Part shown: one piece after another, positions 61,681 through 64,000 of the stretch
Layout: each line of letters opens with the position of its first letter
How positions within the stretch are numbered: the stretch's first letter is position 1
Assembly (NCBI RefSeq): GCF_026725475.1
Contig: NZ_CP109965.1
Location: 3,100,001 to 3,164,000, forward strand
Source: Catenovulum adriaticum
GTDB lineage: Bacteria; Pseudomonadota; Gammaproteobacteria; Enterobacterales; Alteromonadaceae
Direction: 5' to 3'
DNA: 64,000 nt
Translations under genes and position numbers: made by a program
Notes under the pieces: model-generated
What the model saw: only the letters and a program-made list of their open reading frames with translations
Told to the model about the DNA's origin: nothing
Databases searched by the model: none

Positions 61681-63054
61681 TTATTTTTTATTTTTAACCG
61701 GTCGTTGCCAACCTGATATATGACGCTGTTTAGCGCGGGCAATCACTAGCTCATCGTTTTCAGAGCTTTTAACTATGGTTGAGCCAGCTCCAACTGTTGT
61801 ACCTTTAGCCAATTTAACGGGGGCAACAATTGATGAGTTAGATCCAACAAATACGTTATCTTCAATTGTGGTTCTAAATTTATTTGCTCCGTCATAATTA
61901 CAAGTAATGCTACCTGCACCCACGTTTACGCCAGCACCTACATCGCTATCACCTAAATAACTTAAGTGATTGGCTTTTGAACCTTTGGCTATTTTAGTGT
62001 TTTTGGTTTCAACAAAATTACCAATATGCACGCCTTCTGCAAATTCTGACCCTGGGCGAATACGCGCAAATGGCCCAATAAAACAAGCTTGGCCTATCAC
62101 GGCATCTTCAATAATGGTATTGGCTTTAATTAAGGTGCCATCGGCAATTTTACAGTTACGTAAAATACAGTTTGGTTCAATGGTAACATTGTTACCCAGT
62201 TCAACGTCACCTTCAAAAACCACATTGATATCAACTGCCACATCTTGACCAACACTTACCGTACCACGTACATCAACGCGGGCTGGATCTCTAAATGTAA
62301 CCCCTTCAACCATTAGGCTTTCAACTTGTTTCTGTTGATAAATTCGCTCTAATGTAGCTTGTTGCAAACGATTGTTAACGCCTTCTACCTCGGCCGTTTC
62401 TGCTGGGTTTGCAGTTTCAATCGGATAACCTTGGTCCGCACACATAGCAATAATATCGGTTAAGTAATATTCTTGCTGGGCATTATCGTTAGATAAATCC
62501 GCTAACCAAGTTTTAAGTAAACTCGCAGGTGCGGTTAAAATGCCGGTATTCACTTCGTTCACTTGTTTTTGCATGCCGTTTGCATCTTTCTCTTCAACAA
62601 TGGCGGTTACGTTGCCATCTGTGTCACGAATAATACGGCCATATCCGGTTGGGTTTTCAAGATTAACGGTTAATAACCCTATGCCTTTATCTGGCGCTGA
62701 GGTTAATAGTTTTTCAAGCGTGGCTGAACTAATTAGGGGTACGTCGCCATATAAAATAAGCACTTGCTCGTTATCGGTAATTTCAGGAATAATTTGCTGT
62801 ACAGCGTGGCCTGTGCCTAATTGTTCTTTTTGTTCAACCCAAATTAATGATTCTGCTGCTAATGCAGTTTTTAATTTATCGCCACCATGACCATAAATCA
62901 TAATAAGCTTTTGTGCATCGAGTGAATGCGACGCATCAATAACATGCTTAACCATAGGTTTAGCACCTATTTTATGCAGAACTTTAGGTAATGACGATTT
63001 CATTCTTGTGCCTTTACCAGCGGCAAGAATAACGGTTGTTAATGACTGCGACAT
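61681..63054 (-). CDS. glmU: Bifunctional GlmU
   Basis: 457 aa. The N-terminal uridylyltransferase (VILAAGKGTRMKSSLPKVLH, LYGDVPLI, GYGRIIRD, EVNTGI) is followed by a left-handed beta-helix acetyltransferase (FAEGVHIGNFVETKN, HLSYLGDSDVGAGVNVGAGS, NCDGANK-like loop). It converts GlcN-1-P to UDP-GlcNAc, the steps after GlmS. Monocistronic here, ended by its own terminator. Confidence 0.97.
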   Translation of the reverse strand: MSQSLTTVILAAGKGTRMKSSLPKVLHKIGAKPMVKHVIDASHSLDAQKLIMIYGHGGDKLKTALAAESLIWVEQKEQLGTGHAVQQIIPEITDNEQVLILYGDVPLISSATLEKLLTSAPDKGIGLLTVNLENPTGYGRIIRDTDGNVTAIVEEKDANGMQKQVNEVNTGILTAPASLLKTWLADLSNDNAQQEYYLTDIIAMCADQGYPIETANPAETAEVEGVNNRLQQATLERIYQQKQVESLMVEGVTFRDPARVDVRGTVSVGQDVAVDINVVFEGDVELGNNVTIEPNCILRNCKIADGTLIKANTIIEDAVIGQACFIGPFARIRPGSEFAEGVHIGNFVETKNTKIAKGSKANHLSYLGDSDVGAGVNVGAGSITCNYDGANKFRTTIEDNVFVGSNSSIVAPVKLAKGTTVGAGSTIVKSSENDELVIARAKQRHISGWQRPVKNKK

Positions 63055-63220
63055 AAAGCGCTTCCCTGTATATTTTTAGAATTGATAAAATTGCGACAAA
63101 GCATACCTAAGCTGGGGATAAGTGTGAAGTGACTTATCGCAAATTTTAAAAAATTCAGGGAGGTGCTAGCTGATAATACTATTCAGCCAGCAATGTAATC
63201 TAACCCGAGTTAAGGTTAAT

Positions 63221-63568
63221 TTAATGACTAATCATCCAAGGGCGGGCAGATGGGAAAATTTTACTCCCATCTGCTAGATAAACGGCTCGAGAACTTTTAC
63301 TTGCTTTGCTTTCACAGCCACAATTTCGACCATGCTTTTTATCTCGACTTTCAACTGTAGAAAACACAGGTTGATGACTCGCTTTTTCGTTAGTTTCATG
63401 GGCTTTTCGTTTTTCAGTTGCCATATTCAGGATTTCTGGGGCAACTAAAATAACTCTAGCACTCAGTTGAGCACAATGTGGACACTCGCATGGTTTATCG
63501 CCCAACGCAATTGGCACCATCTTTTGAAAAACACCATGTTTACTGCACTTATAATCGTATAATGGCAT
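63221..63568 (-). CDS. fmdB: FmdB-type zinc-ribbon protein
   Basis: 115 aa. MPLYDYKCSKHGVFQKMVP and CECPHC form the FmdB N-terminal zinc ribbon (Cys8 plus CxCPHC), followed by a polar tail with another CGC. FmdB is the putative regulator of formamidase and lies 130 nt downstream of fmdA here. Its role is known only by association. Confidence 0.85.
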   Translation of the reverse strand: MPLYDYKCSKHGVFQKMVPIALGDKPCECPHCAQLSARVILVAPEILNMATEKRKAHETNEKASHQPVFSTVESRDKKHGRNCGCESKASKSSRAVYLADGSKIFPSARPWMISH

Positions 63569-63638
63569 AGCATAACTCCAATATTAGTTCATTCTGTTCT
63601 CGTTAAATAAACACAATCAATATTTCGTAAGCATTTAA

Positions 63639-63670
63639 ACTGCTCTGAGCCAAACAGGGTACAGAGCAGT
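63639..63670 (-). terminator. Hairpin between fmdA and fmdB
   Basis: ACTGCTCTG/CAGAGCAGT, perfect 9-bp arms with a 14-nt loop, 28 nt after the fmdA stop. On the minus strand TTTAAATG follows. It may terminate or attenuate transcription into fmdB. Confidence 0.6.
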
Positions 63671-63698
63671 ATGCAAATAACGCTAAAAATGTAGTGCT

Positions 63699-64000
63699 TT
63701 AATCTAAGTCGGGCGCTTTTGGTACATCAATTGATCCATCGTAGTATTTGGTTGGTCCTTCAGAATTGATCTTAATATCTTCTTTGAATATATCGGTTGG
63801 TAGCCATAAAGTCGCACATGAATTAGGCACATCTACCACGCCACTAATATGACCTTGCACAGGCGCGGTCCCTAAAATTGCGTAAGCTTGAGCGCGGGTA
63901 TAACCAAATTTTTCAAGGTAGTTAATGGCATTTAAGCAAGCCTGACGATAGGCAACATTTACATCCAAGTAATGTTGTTTGCCTTGTTCATCAACTGAAA
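63699..64000 (-). CDS. fmdA: Formamidase/acetamidase, C-terminal part
   Basis: The last about 99 codons; the gene runs off the right edge of the window. The frame is open through 64000 (SVDEQGKQHYLDVNVAYRQA, so the apparent TTG start inside is not a start). YTRAQAYAILGTAPVQGHISGVVDVPN is the conserved C-terminal region of the FmdA amidohydrolase family. It hydrolyses formamide to formate and ammonia. The following fmdB supports the identification. Confidence 0.88.
   Translation of the reverse strand, partial: SVDEQGKQHYLDVNVAYRQACLNAINYLEKFGYTRAQAYAILGTAPVQGHISGVVDVPNSCATLWLPTDIFKEDIKINSEGPTKYYDGSIDVPKAPDLD

Noticed and set aside
63699..63968. Complete 89-aa gene starting at a TTG
   Set aside because: The frame continues without a stop to the window edge and encodes the formamidase C-terminus, so it is a partial gene.

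Overview
The window looks like chromosomal DNA from an AT-rich marine gammaproteobacterium, most likely of the Alteromonadales. The evidence is a cytochrome bd/CIO operon led by a GbsR/MarR-type regulator, small families typical of Gammaproteobacteria (DUF1820, DUF3087, DUF3297, RraB, YciH, YgjP-like), a GlyGly-CTERM surface protein, and glmU and glmS close together with a DeoR regulator. No rRNA, tRNA, CRISPR array or prophage is evident, and the genus cannot be fixed from the sequence alone.

Left part (1-16.7 kb). A giant repeat-rich calcium-binding lipoprotein is divergent from a translationally coupled pair: an FG-GAP/HEAT-repeat protein and a membrane-anchored five-CXXCH multihaem cytochrome. 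A secreted cyclophilin with a GlyGly-CTERM tail follows. An intact IS1634-type insertion sequence with inverted ends and a probable 7-bp target duplication separates this group from slyD, a DUF3087 gene and a metal-type MerR regulator. The MerR gene is coupled to a permease whose N-terminus carries four SCCxP motifs.

Middle (17-27 kb). A 974-aa secreted protein of unknown function is followed by housekeeping genes: yciH, DUF1820, sbcD without sbcC, a VOC protein, thpR, gbsR-like-cydAB and rraB.

Core (27-37 kb). This is a complete guanidine-nitrogen operon. A guanidine-I (ykkC) riboswitch leads an ABC importer (binding protein, permease, ATPase), two DUF1989 carboxyguanidine-deiminase subunits, a guanidine/urea carboxylase and allophanate hydrolase. 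A second, unrelated sensor lies directly before the carboxylase gene: two 14-nt hairpins with ACGA and ACGG loops, matching the guanidine-II (mini-ykkC) riboswitch. Two riboswitch classes for one ligand inside one operon is the most striking observation here.

Right part (37-64 kb). An SDR/LysR/GST/flavin-oxidoreductase group is followed by a RAYT transposase embedded in its own GTAG-headed REP/BIME repeats, including a three-copy tandem array of about 216 bp. Next come a ThuA-sugar dehydrogenase-cytochrome c fusion with an SMP-30 protein, and a tripartite hipBST toxin-antitoxin module. That module is flanked by a partial duplication of a neighbouring operon and by a decayed second hipB. An MDR/LysR pair and a lone NucS-like (DUF91) nuclease with a zinc-ribbon end follow. 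The window closes with glmS, deoR, a peroxiredoxin-like lipoprotein, glmU, fmdB and the 3' end of formamidase (fmdA). Formamidase and the guanidine operon both release ammonia from small C1-N compounds.
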